Assembly (NCBI GenBank): GCA_907165135.1
Contig: OU015566.1
Coordinates: forward strand, 7,610,157 to 7,674,156
Origin: Oikopleura dioica
Lineage: Eukaryota; Chordata; Appendicularia; Copelata; Oikopleuridae
DNA: 64,000 nt
Direction of reading: 5' to 3'
The notes under the pieces were generated by a model, which saw only the letters and a program-made list of their open reading frames with translations, did no database searches and was not told the origin of the DNA. Positions 9,115 through 20,354 of this stretch are shown here, piece by piece; within the stretch, counting starts at the first letter, position 1, and every line of letters starts with the position of its first letter. A program made the translations under genes and the position numbers.

Positions 9115-10807
9115 TTACTTGTCCTTCTTTTTGTCACCATCATCATCTTCATCGTCGTCTTCTTCTTCCTCCTCTTCTTCGTCATATGCGAACAGGGCAC
9201 TCAGCTCGCCAGAGACAAGGGCAACTACAAAGGGGGCGCCAAGACAGGCTGGAACTAGATAGAGCAGGGCAGGCTATAAAAGGAAAGAAGTACTTCGAAA
9301 GAAAGATAATTCTAGCGCTACCTGTGCGTGTTTCCACACATGCATAACGTAGATAGTTGCGACCAAGCCAATAATGTAGGCGATAAAAGTAGTCAGGAAG
9401 TATTTTCTGCTGCCGGCTTTGATCTGAATCGACAGTAATAAAGAGTTGAGGAGAGAAGGAGACTTACGTTATCATCAAGTCGGAGCATAAGAGCGATCAG
9501 AATACCGGGAATGACGATGTCACCAAGACCAAGCATAGACAAACGAGAGGAGCTGTCGAAAACGTCTTGAGGGAAGACAAGTTTGATGGGGGCATCGAAT
9601 TTCTAAAAGAAAACCTCTGAATATGATTGCTGTCGAACCCGGTCGGCCTATTTATAGAGAGAGCGGGGAAATTACTGATTGGAAACTTTCAACTTGCAGG
9701 ATTAGAACCTAGAACCTTGGTACTTTTCCAGCGGCATTTTGCAGCTTTCATCAGTAATTTTAAACAACAGGGAGTGTGTTGCACAATGACGTACCTTTGC
9801 GACAGTGACCATTACGTCAGTACCGAAGACCCAGAAGACGTCGTAGAAGAAGAGACCGCCGAGAAGCATGCAGCCAGTCTTGTAGTTGGGCAGTGAGAGA
9901 AGCTGGACACCCTGAACGAAGAGTAATTTGTATTCGTCATTTCTCCTGAGAGCATTTCTTTGGAAACCCTTGGAGAGGGTTTCCTTTTTTGGATTGTCAG
10001 ACAAGTGTCTATTTTTACTTATAATGCGATCTATATTTACCTGGATTGCGAAACAGAGACCAATGATGTTATTTGCCAGCCAGTGCTTATTGAAAAGGTA
10101 GCACGACGCAACAGCGGCTGCAAAAGCGAGAACAACGAGACCTAGAAAATATTGTAGCAAGGAGGTTTGAATACGGGTTCTGTTACTTCGTCGATTGAAG
10201 TCAAGGTCGAGCTGAGACTTCTTGTTCTCAGTAAACACGATTTTGTACTCGGCATCTTCGCAGAGTCCAGGGAAGAGGAATTTTAATTTGGGAGCAATCA
10301 TTGGCTCAAGAATGGTAGTGACAGCGGCGATTCCTTTTGAAAATGTTCAGAAGCATGAAATGAGAAAGATAATCCTACCGAGGAGGAAAAAGTAGCCAGT
10401 AACAACGTAGTACATCTTATCGGCAAAGTATTTGTAACAGACATAAATTGAGAAAAGGGTGATTGAAGCCATGATCGGGAACTTGGCAGCATCTTTTGAA
10501 GATATGACTTCGATTTCGTCTAAAACCGATTGAACCTTAAAACAACGAAATAAATCCTACCAAGATCTTTTCCTTCTTCCTTATCTTTGATACGCTTCTT
10601 TCTAGCTTCAAGAGCTCTGATCGATCCAAACCAGATTGGGATCAGCGCCATAACTATCCGCAAAAACATAAAACGTGAAGTATAAAGAAAGTAATCACCA
10701 GAAAGAGCAGCATAAGCGATCATAAGGGATTGAAATGGCACTGGGGTTGGCTCTGGAACTTCATCCTCGACAATCTCCTCGACAACTTGCTCTTCAACGT
10801 CCGCCAT
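9115..10807 (-). CDS. HM13: Signal peptide peptidase (intramembrane aspartyl protease)
   Basis: HM13/SPP cleaves signal peptides and some tail anchors inside the ER membrane. The protein has an acidic N-terminus (MADVEEQVVEEIVEDEVPEP) and several membrane segments. The catalytic motifs are FYDVFWVFGTDVMVTVA (YD), LGLGDIVIPG (GxGD) and QPALLYLVPACLGAP (PAL), so all active-site elements are present. The tail is a run of Glu and Asp followed by DKKKDK; the last four residues KKDK form a KKxx ER-retrieval signal, as in vertebrate SPP (KKEK). The acidic tail is encoded by a GAA/GAT-rich simple repeat (9130-9185). Introns lie near 9275-9325, 9425-9470, 9603-9795, 9913-10040, 10142-10185, 10333-10378 and 10520-10560. 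Confidence 0.95.
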
Positions 10808-11060
10808 TCTAAATGAATAAATGTCTTTTCTCTGAATCCGATTATTCTAGTGGCTTGAACAAAAGCCTTAACTTATTTAATGTGAACGAAAATGTCTCGG
10901 ACACTGTTTCAATAAAAACAATTATATGTCTTATTGTCTGTCAAACGATCTGCAATCTTCAAGAGCCTTCTCCAGCCATAGCTTTTGCTTTTGCCTCCTT
11001 TTTCTTGTTTCTTTTTCTTTGTTGAAAATACGAAGTTAATTTCTTCGGTGAAATATTTCA

Positions 11061-14000
11061 TCAACAACAGTTCCTATAATGTCTTTTCATTGAAGGATCA
11101 AATCCTCTTTCTTCCGATCCATAAACTGCCCAAGATGGCGTCTCTATCGAATAATCAAGTCCCGTAAATTTAGTTCCATTTTCTTTCCACTCATCATATA
11201 ATTGTTGAAATCTAAAAAGAACCAGTCTGTAATGTCCGGTAATGCCACGTGTCCTTACCTGTGATAATCGATCCATGTCTTCCAGCCAGTTTCTGTTTTA
11301 TACTTGTGGTTCGAAATAAGCACACAATTTGAATGCTCATGTTCGCAGGAAATCGAATAATCCGGCAAATGAGAGCACATTTGCTCGCAAAACTCTACCA
11401 CCTCTTCGTGCCACGGCACATTTTTCATACTAAAAATAGATAAATCGATAAAATATGAAAGCCATGTTTCGCCCTTACGTTAATTCAGCGTTATTTGATG
11501 TGCCACAGTAAGTGACCCCCTTGACTTCAATGAAATCCGGTTCTCCAAGTTTGACAAGCTCGGCATAATTGTCAGCATCGAAAAAGTTGAAGCCTCCCAC
11601 AAGAGTCAGACGATAAACTGTCCTTCCGCAAATATCCTTTTGGGGAAAATCAAATCAACTTTTATAGTTCAATGAAATTCCTACCTTCATGTTATGGAGC
11701 GACTGTTGGAATCGCTCCCAAAAGTCCTTGTGGAGTGGTCTATCTATCGCCTTCAACTCTGCTTGTGTGGATGCATCGATCGATGTGTAAAACTGAGTCA
11801 CGGGAGGCAATGTCTTTATTTCATCGGGAAACTGAATTATTTAAAGGTAACTATCAAGCTATCAGTGTATTCAAGAAAGCATTCAAACGGAGGGGGCTAA
11901 ATATAAAAATAAAATTATATATATTAACCGCGTGGGACGAATTGTACATTCCAATGTAGTTTAAGACTTTGAAGAGCCCTAGTTCAAAAACTACTGATCG
12001 TATAGATCTGAAAATTGAAATGCGCCTTTGCACATCCTTAATCTTTCGCTCTTTAAAATTTCACCGAATTATCGCGCACCACCAGTGCTCTGCAGCGGAT
12101 TAACTCTGACCTACTTCGCGCTGCGCTCCTTTTCTCACTCGTAATTCAGGTCTCAATTGGGATTTTTTATTTTTTTCAAAGTGAAAATATAGGTTTTCGA
12201 TACTGGAGATTTCGAATTTTGAATAATATTTACAAAAATTCAATGCGAAATCAACTCAAACGGTCAAAACAAGAGCTACAAGTAATATGAGAATGAGGTT
12301 TGCAGACAGGAAAACGGAAATTTAAGTTGAAATTATGAAAGCCTGTATTCGATTTAGTATTGTCTGTAAATTTGGCGGGAATCGGATGAGCGAGTCGCGA
12401 GTTATTCAAGCTTTCGCTTAAACTACAATGGAATGTACAATTCGTCCCGCGCTCATACGCGCGGATTCGTCCCACGCGGTTAAGATCGTCATCAAATTAG
12501 ACAACGATAAAGTTCATATCATTTTTAAGCTTTGAAGTAACCTATTCTCTGTCAATTGATCTTTTATGATGATGTTGAAAAGGCGTCTGAACATTACCTG
12601 TGCGTTCGTAACAAGGTAAGACGACAAGCCATGTGAGTGAAGATAGTCCAAGAATTCGGCGATTCTCGGGTACATAATTGGCTCACCAACTAGCGACAGC
12701 GCACAGTGAACGGGATTCATCGCTTCTACCATTTTCTCAGAAGTGACTCCTGGTACTCCTCTGAGTTGTTTGACCATTCCTCTGTGACCAGCGAGCATTC
12801 CATCGACCAGCATTTTCGGCTCGTCCGTCACCCATCGCCAGCTAGTTCCAACTGGGTTGGTATGATGCCGCCAGCAGAAGACGCATTTGTTGGCGCATGC
12901 GAGACTTGGCGTCGCTTCCATGCAACGATGTGACTCGATTCCGTAGAAGGAGTGTTTGTAGCAGCCTCCCCGACCCCGAAGTTGGGCTTTCGTCCATCTG
13001 CAAATTTTCACACCGGAATGGCTTCCAACGAGGTGGTAGCCCTGTTTCGACAGTGCACCACGAAGCTTATTTCGATTTGCGAAAATATATTAAAATTTGA
13101 TAATGACGAGTTCTCTCTTTTCTATCGCATTCATATTCGAACTTTTTTTACTCAATTTAAATCGATTCCTTATCTGAGAGCATCTCTTTCGCCACGCGCG
13201 TTCTTCTAGGTCTCACTTGACTGCTCGTGGGCCTCACTACATTTGCTATATCTTCGAGATCCGGTACGTTTCCACTTTTGCAACTGTTTCCAGGAAGCTC
13301 CAAATCTTCATCGCTCTCCAGTGCCTCCTCATCAGAGCTCCCCGTTTCAACACCTTCGTCGACTGGCTCTTCGACGCAACCGTTTCCAATGGTTTCGTCA
13401 ATGAGCTGACAAATGTCTTTGAAGTACGCATCTGGCTTTTCTTTTAAATTGTCGATTTCAAAGTGATTGGTTCGCAATCCGCCTAGCAGAGAAAACTGCC
13501 GGGCAATCGTACGAGCTGGCTCGCAGAAAACGTCGTCACCAAAGGTAGAATCCCCGAGGATAATTGGGATCATGCCCGCACACTTTTTCAGCTCACTTTG
13601 AAGAGTTTTACACGCGTTTATATATATTGCTTTTCTTAGCTTTCTTTTGTCTACCGTTCTTATGCACAAACGGTGAGATAAACCATATAAATCTAAAACT
13701 CTGCCTTTTCGAAAAACGCCAATCTGTAGCTGACTCACTAAAGAACGACTTCAAATTGTCCACAAACTCATCATCGGGATACGATGCGCAAATGAAGACA
13801 AAGAGCGTGTTTCTACCCTTATCACAGAAAATCTCTTCCACTTGCTGAATGCTCATTTCTTGCGCATCAATTTTCACCATTTCCAATCCTTGATTGAACG
13901 CTGAAAGGTATTCCTTTACTTCATCAGTGAGTTTTTCTGCTGCACCACTTCTGCTTGCGTACAAGAAGATAACTTTTTCAACGAGTTTTTCTTTGGGAGC

Positions 14001-14378
14001 TTTTCTCATCTTCCCCTTTCTGACAGTTTTCTTTGGAGCACTAGAACCGCCACAGCAGCTTCCAGTGCCGCAACCTCCAGATGATTCAGGAGCTTTTTCT
14101 GGCGTTTCATCTTGGCAGCAGGCTCCAGTGTTATCTGAACACGACAAAGGCTGCTCATCTTGGCAACATGGAGTAGCTGGACCGGGGAATAAAGCTTGTG
14201 ATTCCAGACGACTAAAATCTTAGTCTTGAAAAAGCTTCTCCAAAGAGCAAAAATATCACCCAAGAATATAAACTTACTTTCTCCTTTCTCGTAAATATAC
14301 TGTAATGAAATATACTGCCGCTCCGAAAGCGACTCCAATACCAAGATTGAAGATCGCCTTGTCGACTCCCTTGCCCAT
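11061..14378 (-). CDS. TYW1: tRNA-yW synthesizing protein 1 (flavodoxin + radical SAM)
   Basis: TYW1 makes the tricyclic 4-demethylwyosine core at G37 of tRNA-Phe. The predicted N-terminus (MGKGVDKAIFNLGIG, then AAVYFITVYLRERRK) is a membrane anchor as in human TYW1. It is followed by a Cys-rich insert, and then a flavodoxin domain (VIFLYASRSGAAEKLTDEV). The radical-SAM part contains GRGGCYKHSFYGIESHRC, then MEATPSLACANKCVFCWRHH (the CxxxCxxC cluster), HCALSLVGEPIMYP, YLVTNAQ and FPDEIKTLPPV. The C-terminus has FIEVKGVTYCG, ISCEHEHSNCVLI, WIDYHRFQQLY and ERGFDP. The intron between VTNAQ and FPDEI is about 750 bp because it contains a TTAA-flanked element. Confidence 0.93.
11928..12479. mobile_element. 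TTAA-flanked non-autonomous TIR element in a TYW1 intron
   Basis: A 552-bp segment flanked on both sides by TTAA (11924-11927 and 12480-12483). Its left arm 11928-11965 begins CCGCGTGGGACGAATTGTAC. The right arm 12417-12479 is the inverse with one extra 25-bp unit, because ATTCGTCCC occurs twice there. TTAA target duplication is typical of piggyBac-type transposition, though the termini are not a textbook piggyBac end. No transposase frame is present, so it would be a MITE. It lies wholly inside an intron. Confidence 0.75.
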
Positions 14379-14727
14379 TCTGTATTCATAATTCAAGAAA
14401 CATTGATTTTTCTGGCGTAAACGTTCGTTTTATTTGAACTAATGGAAATAATTGATTTCGTGTTTCGTATTCAGTTAAGGACCAATAATAATAAAAATAG
14501 TAATAAAATGGTAACAAGCAGCAGAAGCAATAATAATTAAAATTAGTAAGTTTTATTCATAAATTGAACCTTATGCGGAACTTTTTTAGTTTTTGTCAAA
14601 AAAGAAAAAGAGAGAATGAATTTTGAACAAAGTCTGAATCAGACTTAAAAACTTGAGAACTTGGTGAACTAAGCAGACTAAAACGGCTTTGAAGTATTTC
14701 ATTTCTTTTCAATTGAAATTGGTTATT
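14379..14727. other. Gap between TYW1 start and Kelch gene stop
   Basis: AT-rich 350 bp with runs of AATAATAATAAAA near 14485-14540. This is presumably the TYW1 promoter/5' UTR and the Kelch gene 3' UTR. No gene seen. Confidence 0.4.
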
Positions 14728-17485
14728 TTAAGTTTCTCGAGTGAGTGTAATCAGCCCGTGTCCATAAATAGGAGTAGGAAGGATGGCAATATTCGACCAA
14801 GTTGACGTCTTTGGATCGTACATTTCCACTGTTCGGTTTATGTATTCATTTCCATGCAAACCTCCTGAATATTCATTGAAAAGATGAATTAAAATTTAGA
14901 AAAAACCTGCAACGTATATTTTTCCTTTATAAATCGTCGCAGCTCCGTGCACATGCCCTCCATTTGTGTCTTTTAGTCGCGACCACTGGTTCAGTTGCCT
15001 TTAAAAAACATCAAGTCGTGACAATATATAAATCTACTGACGTATTGAAGGCATAAACGCGGCCAGCATGGCCGACTACATATATAATCCCAGCGTTGGA
15101 TACTGCCGATGCTCCGCGCTCTGGCTCGGGCAAGTCCGGGCACGGGGTCCATTCTTCGCTCGACGGATCGAAGCTGAACACTTTTGATACTGGAACATCG
15201 CCCGTCGTAGCTCCTCCTGAAAGGGATATTAACTTTGGGACTTGATAGCATAATAAATTATTGTTATTAATAATTAACCGATGATGAAAAGTTTGCCATC
15301 ACAGCCAACGAGACAAGAAGATGAGATTGGAATTGGCAGTGAAACAACATCTTCCCATTCATTCGCATCCGGGATCCATCGTTCAACCGAAGATAATCGG
15401 GTCTTATTATTAACCAGGCCTCCCGCAACATACTTAAGTATTGGTTAAATTTTGCTCTTCAGCCCTTTTCTTACCAAAAGTCCATCAACTTCCGCCGAGG
15501 CATGTAAGTAACGCGCCTGTTTCATCGGAGCCATTTGCTGCCAAAGATCAAGCGAGGGAATGAACGCATGGACTTCGTCACATGCGGAGTGTTGGCTTAA
15601 TCCTCCGCTAGCGACGGCCAAGTTTTTGACCTTCGCGACGCAATACATAACGTGAGCTACATTTGGCGAAGAAAGCCGTTCTGGGCGAATGACAAAAGCG
15701 TCGCTATTGTTGTTAGAGGCAAGTGGGAGTTGTTTTGTGGGAGGACGGAAGACGAAGCAGTCGGAGATTTGCTGCTTGTCTCGATTTAGCCCGCCGATAA
15801 GAGCGATTACCTCCTATAGATTCATTGAAAAGAATATCGGGAGAATTTGATAAAAACCTTGCAATACGATCTTTTCGGTTTCTGACGCTTTTGAGTCCTC
15901 GTTGATTGCATCAGTGGCCGCTGATCAGCAAGCATGTGATAGCGAGTAGCTTCTTCAAGCAGCTGCTGGCATTCACTGAAAAATTAAATGAATAACGCAG
16001 GCATTAAAGGATATGCTGAGCGGGGATTTGGCGCGCCGCCAATATTTATCTCGGAAGCTTGGCAAAGTGGCGAGCTCTTACAGTAATCAGGTGGTCTATT
16101 CGCCTCTTTCTGCTGATTTTATGCCTTTGGCGCGGCGCCAGATCATCAGAACACTACGTGATTTAGCAGGTAATTTGTGAGGTGAGACTTTTTACAGTGA
16201 AACCCCTTTAAGTTCAAGGTTTAACCCTGAGTAAAACAACTTGAGCTATCGATAAAATAATTCCTAAATCCGTGATGCCAGCGAATGCGAAGAAGATCCT
16301 TTAAATTTTCAACGACTCACCTGCTTTGTTTAATAAGCGGCTCCTTTTGAACCACGTCCAGTAAAAACTGCGGCTTGGCAAGTGGCAATCTGACATGCTG
16401 CAGCAACCGGTAGAGAAGAGCGCCATCCACTCCGCGTTCTGGGTCGGCCTTTACCCATTTTATCGCGGCTTCGTAGACCTCTTCCTCGCTTTCAATACTG
16501 AGCAAATTACTGGAAATCAGATGCTCTACTTCTTTGACGGGCAGGGTTAGAAATTCCGGATCAGAGGTGATTTCGGTAAATCGTGAAAAGGCAAAAGCCC
16601 TTGCTTCGTCAAGAAGAACGGTGCTTGTTGCGCCACGGGAGCGCTTAAAAATGGTCACGTCTCTATCGTTATAAAACATTGTTGTTGAGTTTAAGCTTGC
16701 TAGTGGTCACATGCTCAGTTCAAATAGAACAATGGCTACTACCTTGAGCGTTTGCAGCACGATGGGTACGGTAAGTCTGAGCTTGAGAAAATTTTCAACA
16801 GCTTGCTGAGCTGATGCCAGCTCCAAACGCACCGCGGTCGAGAGTAATTCCTTTGCGCCTTCGGCCGTAATTGATAGCCTAGAAGTGTAAAGAAATCCAA
16901 TTAGGTCGCGCACAGCTTGACCCGGGCAATCTGTCAAGTCCAGACTCTTAATTTCCGGGCTTTCTTCAATTCGTCGTCGGAAAAAGGAAGAACTGGCGGA
17001 GAGAATTGCCTTGTGAGCTGGAATACTCGAACCATCGGGAGTTCGTAAATCAATGTCGGAAAGAAGCTCTCCGCCTTCAAGACCAGAGAGGATTTTAGAA
17101 GCGTTGCCAGCTTCGTAATGGACGATTTTGGAGGGCAACTCGGGCTGGATTGCCTCTGGGCTGAGTCTATCACTACTTGAACTAGCGCCATCTCTAGAAT
17201 GATAACATAAATTCAAGGCAATTAATAGCTGTTCGGCAATTCTGGGGTGGGGCAGATTGGTTGATTTCTAAATGTGGGGTTCTTTGGGGACATTTTAGCC
17301 AATCAGAACCTATTATTCTGAGCCAATCATCATTGATCTTGCCCAATAAAACCCCACCAAACCCACAACAAATGCCTACCCCAGGTTAAAAGATAAACTG
17401 CTTACGTAATTATTTCATTTTCGCATGTTTCCGATTTGATACAGCGCACCGGGCTTGCCATTTTTCTCTTTCTAGCCTCTGGCAT
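14728..17485 (-). CDS. BTB-BACK-Kelch protein, likely a CUL3 substrate adaptor
   Basis: The BTB domain reads LLSDIDLRTPDGSSIPAHKAI, SASSSFFRRRIEESPE and DLIGFLYTSRLSI. The BACK domain reads EARAFAFSRFTEI, then LPVKEVEHLISSNLLSIESEEEVYEA and WVKADPERG. Kelch blades follow (ALIGGLNRD, VAGGLVNNKTRLSSVERW, LFIIGGATTGDVPVSKVF, IYVVGHAGRVYAF, IYVAGGLHGNEYINRTVEMYD). Such proteins recruit substrates to Cullin-3 ubiquitin ligases; which KLHL member this is cannot be told. The preferred start at 17485 (MPEARKRKMASPVRC, a basic nuclear-like N-terminus) joins through a 206-bp GT-AG intron to the BTB exon. A start at 17216 inside that intron is the alternative. An intron at about 15980-16316 contains GC-rich TTTGGCGC motifs. 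Confidence 0.85.
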
Positions 17486-18186
17486 TTTCATATCACAAAT
17501 TTAGCCAGATCTCTCAAAAGCGCTTATCAAAGTTCTATTCCAACATGATCACGATCGGGGTCGAGTTGGCAATTGCTCTGTTGATTCCTCTGAACCAGGA
17601 GCTCTGAGAGAGAGCGGCTCGTGGGCAGGAGCGGCGCCTTTTCTGACTTGGCACTGGGCCAACTGCTGAGCCATCGTCCAACATTCAGAGTGCGACGGGC
17701 CAACTACCGCACGCTCCGCGCCAACCAAGACATCACCACTACCAGCTACCAACACCACACGCTCCCTTTTTTGCCGACGCCAGGAGAAAAAATAACGCGT
17801 GCAAAAACGAACGAACGAAAGAACGGACTACCACACAACGAGAGTGCGCTTTTCAAAAAAGGAAAAAATAGATAATAGCTGAATTCACTTTCAGTCAAGT
17901 TTTTTCAGAAGAAGGGAAGTGTCTTTAGGGAATTAAAAACTACAGTAAGTCTGTTAAGACAAAGATAGCTTACTTATTTCTAAAGTTTTAGACCTCGAAT
18001 TGGAATTTTAGTAAACCAAGATCTGCAAACAAAAGAAAAAGAACAAATACTAGCATTTTAAAAATGCGATACAGCAGTTGCTTTGATATATTGGGCGCGG
18101 TTATATATGTACAGTAGAAAAATACTTGAAAATTGAAAAAGATTGGAGGTGAAAAAGGGTTGTATTTTTGACGGAACAATTCCGTT
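17486..18186. other. Kelch gene 5' flank and MSP gene 3' flank
   Basis: No exon recognised. 17600-17760 is GC-richer and 17805-17825 holds GAAC repeats. It probably contains the Kelch gene promoter. Confidence 0.4.
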
Positions 18187-18879
18187 CATGGAACTATTGC
18201 TGGAGTTCTGTCTTTGTTCATGGTGAAGCAGTAGGCGAAGAAGATCGCGATCATAACAGTGATCAGCGCTTGGTAAAGCCATGCGGGCTGGCCGAATGCT
18301 TCAGGTCGATCAACATGAGCAGACTGAATTTTTAGATTGAGAAAAAATGATGGCATAATGAGCAAGACTTACAGGAATGGGGAGAGGTTGGTCAGAGTGG
18401 CTCAGAGCTTGGATGGGATCATAAATCCGCGTGCTGAACTTCAGAGTGGTCTCGGTTGGCTCGCTATTGGCATCTTCCCAAGTCAACTTAATTGAAAATT
18501 ATTTGCTGCTCTGAAGAATGGGAACAAAGGTCAGCTACTAATTTGAAGTCGCTCGAGAGGTTGTTAATCGAGGGATAAATTCTTCCATTTTTACCTGAGC
18601 CGAGAACTTGTGTCCATCCATGTGATAGGTGCCCGGAAGGAGCGTAATGTAAAATTTGCAACTCGCTCCGGGCATGAGTGTGATGCCATTTGGTTTCACT
18701 GAAATTTGAAGTTTGAAACTTTAGAAGATGTTTTTCCTACCTAAGTAAGATTTAGGAGCAGTAGTGCGGATCTTGACGAATGCATCAGACTCCTTCGTGT
18801 TCGTAATGAGAATCGATGACTCCCTCGGTGTTGACGGCTTTCCATGGAATTCTATGAAGTGTGTTGGATGAAGCGACAT
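18187..18879 (-). CDS. MSP-domain tail-anchored protein (VAP/MOSPD-like)
   Basis: The major sperm protein fold is visible from the start: MSLHPTHFIEFHGKPSTPRE, ILITNTKESDAFVKIRTTAP, KSYLVKPNGITLMPGASCKF and VKWEDANSE. The KIRTTAPKSYLVKPNG block matches the VAP signature (KVKTTAPRRYCVRPNSG) that binds FFAT motifs. A single hydrophobic segment near the C-terminus (WLYQALITVMIAIFFAYCF) would anchor it in the ER. There is no obvious coiled coil between MSP and anchor, so it is shorter than canonical VAP. The ATG lies 9 bp after a TTTTCAG acceptor, and the TRMT10 stop is 62 bp upstream, so it is probably the downstream member of an operon. Which vertebrate subfamily is open. Confidence 0.8.
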
Positions 18880-18941
18880 TTCCAGTCTGAAAATTATTTC
18901 TTCACTCTCTCGACCCTTTTTAAAAAGGAAATTTGAGCGGT
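18880..18941 (-). other. TRMT10/MSP intercistronic spacer
   Basis: 62 bp between stop and start codons, ending AATAATTTTCAG then ACTGGAA before ATG on the minus strand. This has the layout of a trans-spliced operon junction. Confidence 0.5.
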
Positions 18942-20114
18942 TCAGCTTGACGGTTTATTCTCTTCGTTTTCTTCTTTTTCTTCCTCTTCCTTTGACCCTT
19001 GATAATCATCTTGATCTTTGGCAGAAGCATTCGCCCTCGATGGTAGCACAGATAACAGTGCCTCAGTCCAACTTTTGCCATTTCGAAAAGCGAGAAGGAT
19101 TTCGAAGACGTGGACGATCGTCAAAACTGTTCTTTTTGAAAACTTTAAAAAATCAGGATGAAGAGGTTTCAATTCAACAAAGATGACTTACGTTGATGTT
19201 TTCTGTTATCGGCAATCGCTTTTGCACAATCCCAAGTTTCTTTGCTCGCTCAGCACAGACTCCTGGCAGTCGGTTTCGGTCGACAACACCGCCGATAATG
19301 TACATCGTTCCTGGTTCGATAGTTTCTAGCGTTTCTTCTGCCTCTGCTGTAAGATAAACACCTAAAATTCATAAGTCAAGAGGATAATGGTGGGAATAAC
19401 TTACAGTTACTCATGTAATCTTCCACCTTTTTCGTTGGATCTTTGTGAACATCCCAGTTTTTCCAACCATTGGATCCATTTTCTCCTCCTGCGTGAGCAT
19501 CCAAAAGCTTGCCAAGCTTTCCTGAAGTACTCTCAAAAGCTTCGTCGAATCCTAACAAGTGGAATTGCACCTTCTTTTCCGCTCGCCGATACTTTTGGTA
19601 GCAAAAACGCGTCTGCTTTGCTGAAGAAAATCGCCTTATCGCAAAACTGATAAAAATACAAAACAAAATGGTACTTACCGAGATCTAGAAGCTCGTGGTC
19701 TGTCATCTCTGCCTCTGTCGCGTAATCGATTCCGAGGTGGAAATTTTCATTGAAATTTTCCAGCGTCGTAATTTTGGGACCGCGAATCTTCGATGACTTT
19801 ATTTGGCCGTTTTTACGCTTTTCTCTTCGTGCTTTAGCGCGCTCTGGTTGCTTCTCGAGCTAAATAAAAATCATGATTTCCGAGCAAAGAGGACGAAAAT
19901 TCATGCTTACCCATATTTGCCTCTTCAGAATCTTCTTTCGCTGATTTTTGGACAGTTTTTCCACCGTCAAAAGCCTGTCAATCTCCTGCTTGCTCAACGT
20001 CAGTAAATTCAGAGCATTTCCAGGGGTGATTTCACCGGTTTTTTCTTCGATTTTCTTTACGAATTCGATTTCATCCTCTGCTCTGCTCAATTTTTGTTTT
20101 TCACCCTCTTGCAT
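18942..20114 (-). CDS. TRMT10A: tRNA (guanine-9-N1)-methyltransferase, TRM10 family
   Basis: TRM10 enzymes methylate purine 9 of tRNAs with a SPOUT fold. An N-terminal basic helical region (LSKNQRKKILKRQIW, EKQPERAKARREKRKNGQIK) leads into the methyltransferase: DLAKQTRFCYQKYRRAEK, VQFHLLGFDE and the AdoMet-knot segment TMYIIGGVVDRNRLPGVC. These are followed by AKKLGIVQKRLPI and RTVLTIVHVFEILLAFRNGKSWTEALLSVLP. The last part matches [29 protein letters not shown] of human TRMT10A. The tail is Glu-rich. Short GT-AG introns lie near 19148-19192, 19359-19400, 19620-19678 and 19861-19910. Cytosolic TRMT10A/B is more likely than mitochondrial TRMT10C, but the paralogue is not certain. Confidence 0.88.
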
Positions 20115-20354
20115 TCTAGAGATTATCCTGCATGAAAAAAAATGATTGAGAATATAAATATGATATTTATTACTATTATTGCACGTGTACAGAAAAATAG
20201 ACCTCGTTGGATCGAGCTTTGAGCCGTCAAGAGTCAAAGACCGTTTCAAAAAGCGCCCAAAATGAAGGAAGGAGATACAGAAAATTCGAGAAGATTAGAA
20301 ATAAATGAATGCTGAACTGAATTCTGTAGATGATTCAAAAGAAAGCGGCTTTAT

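Noticed and set aside
9026-9347. Ser-rich and His/Leu-rich plus-strand frames
   Set aside because: Antisense to the acidic repeat that encodes the HM13 tail.
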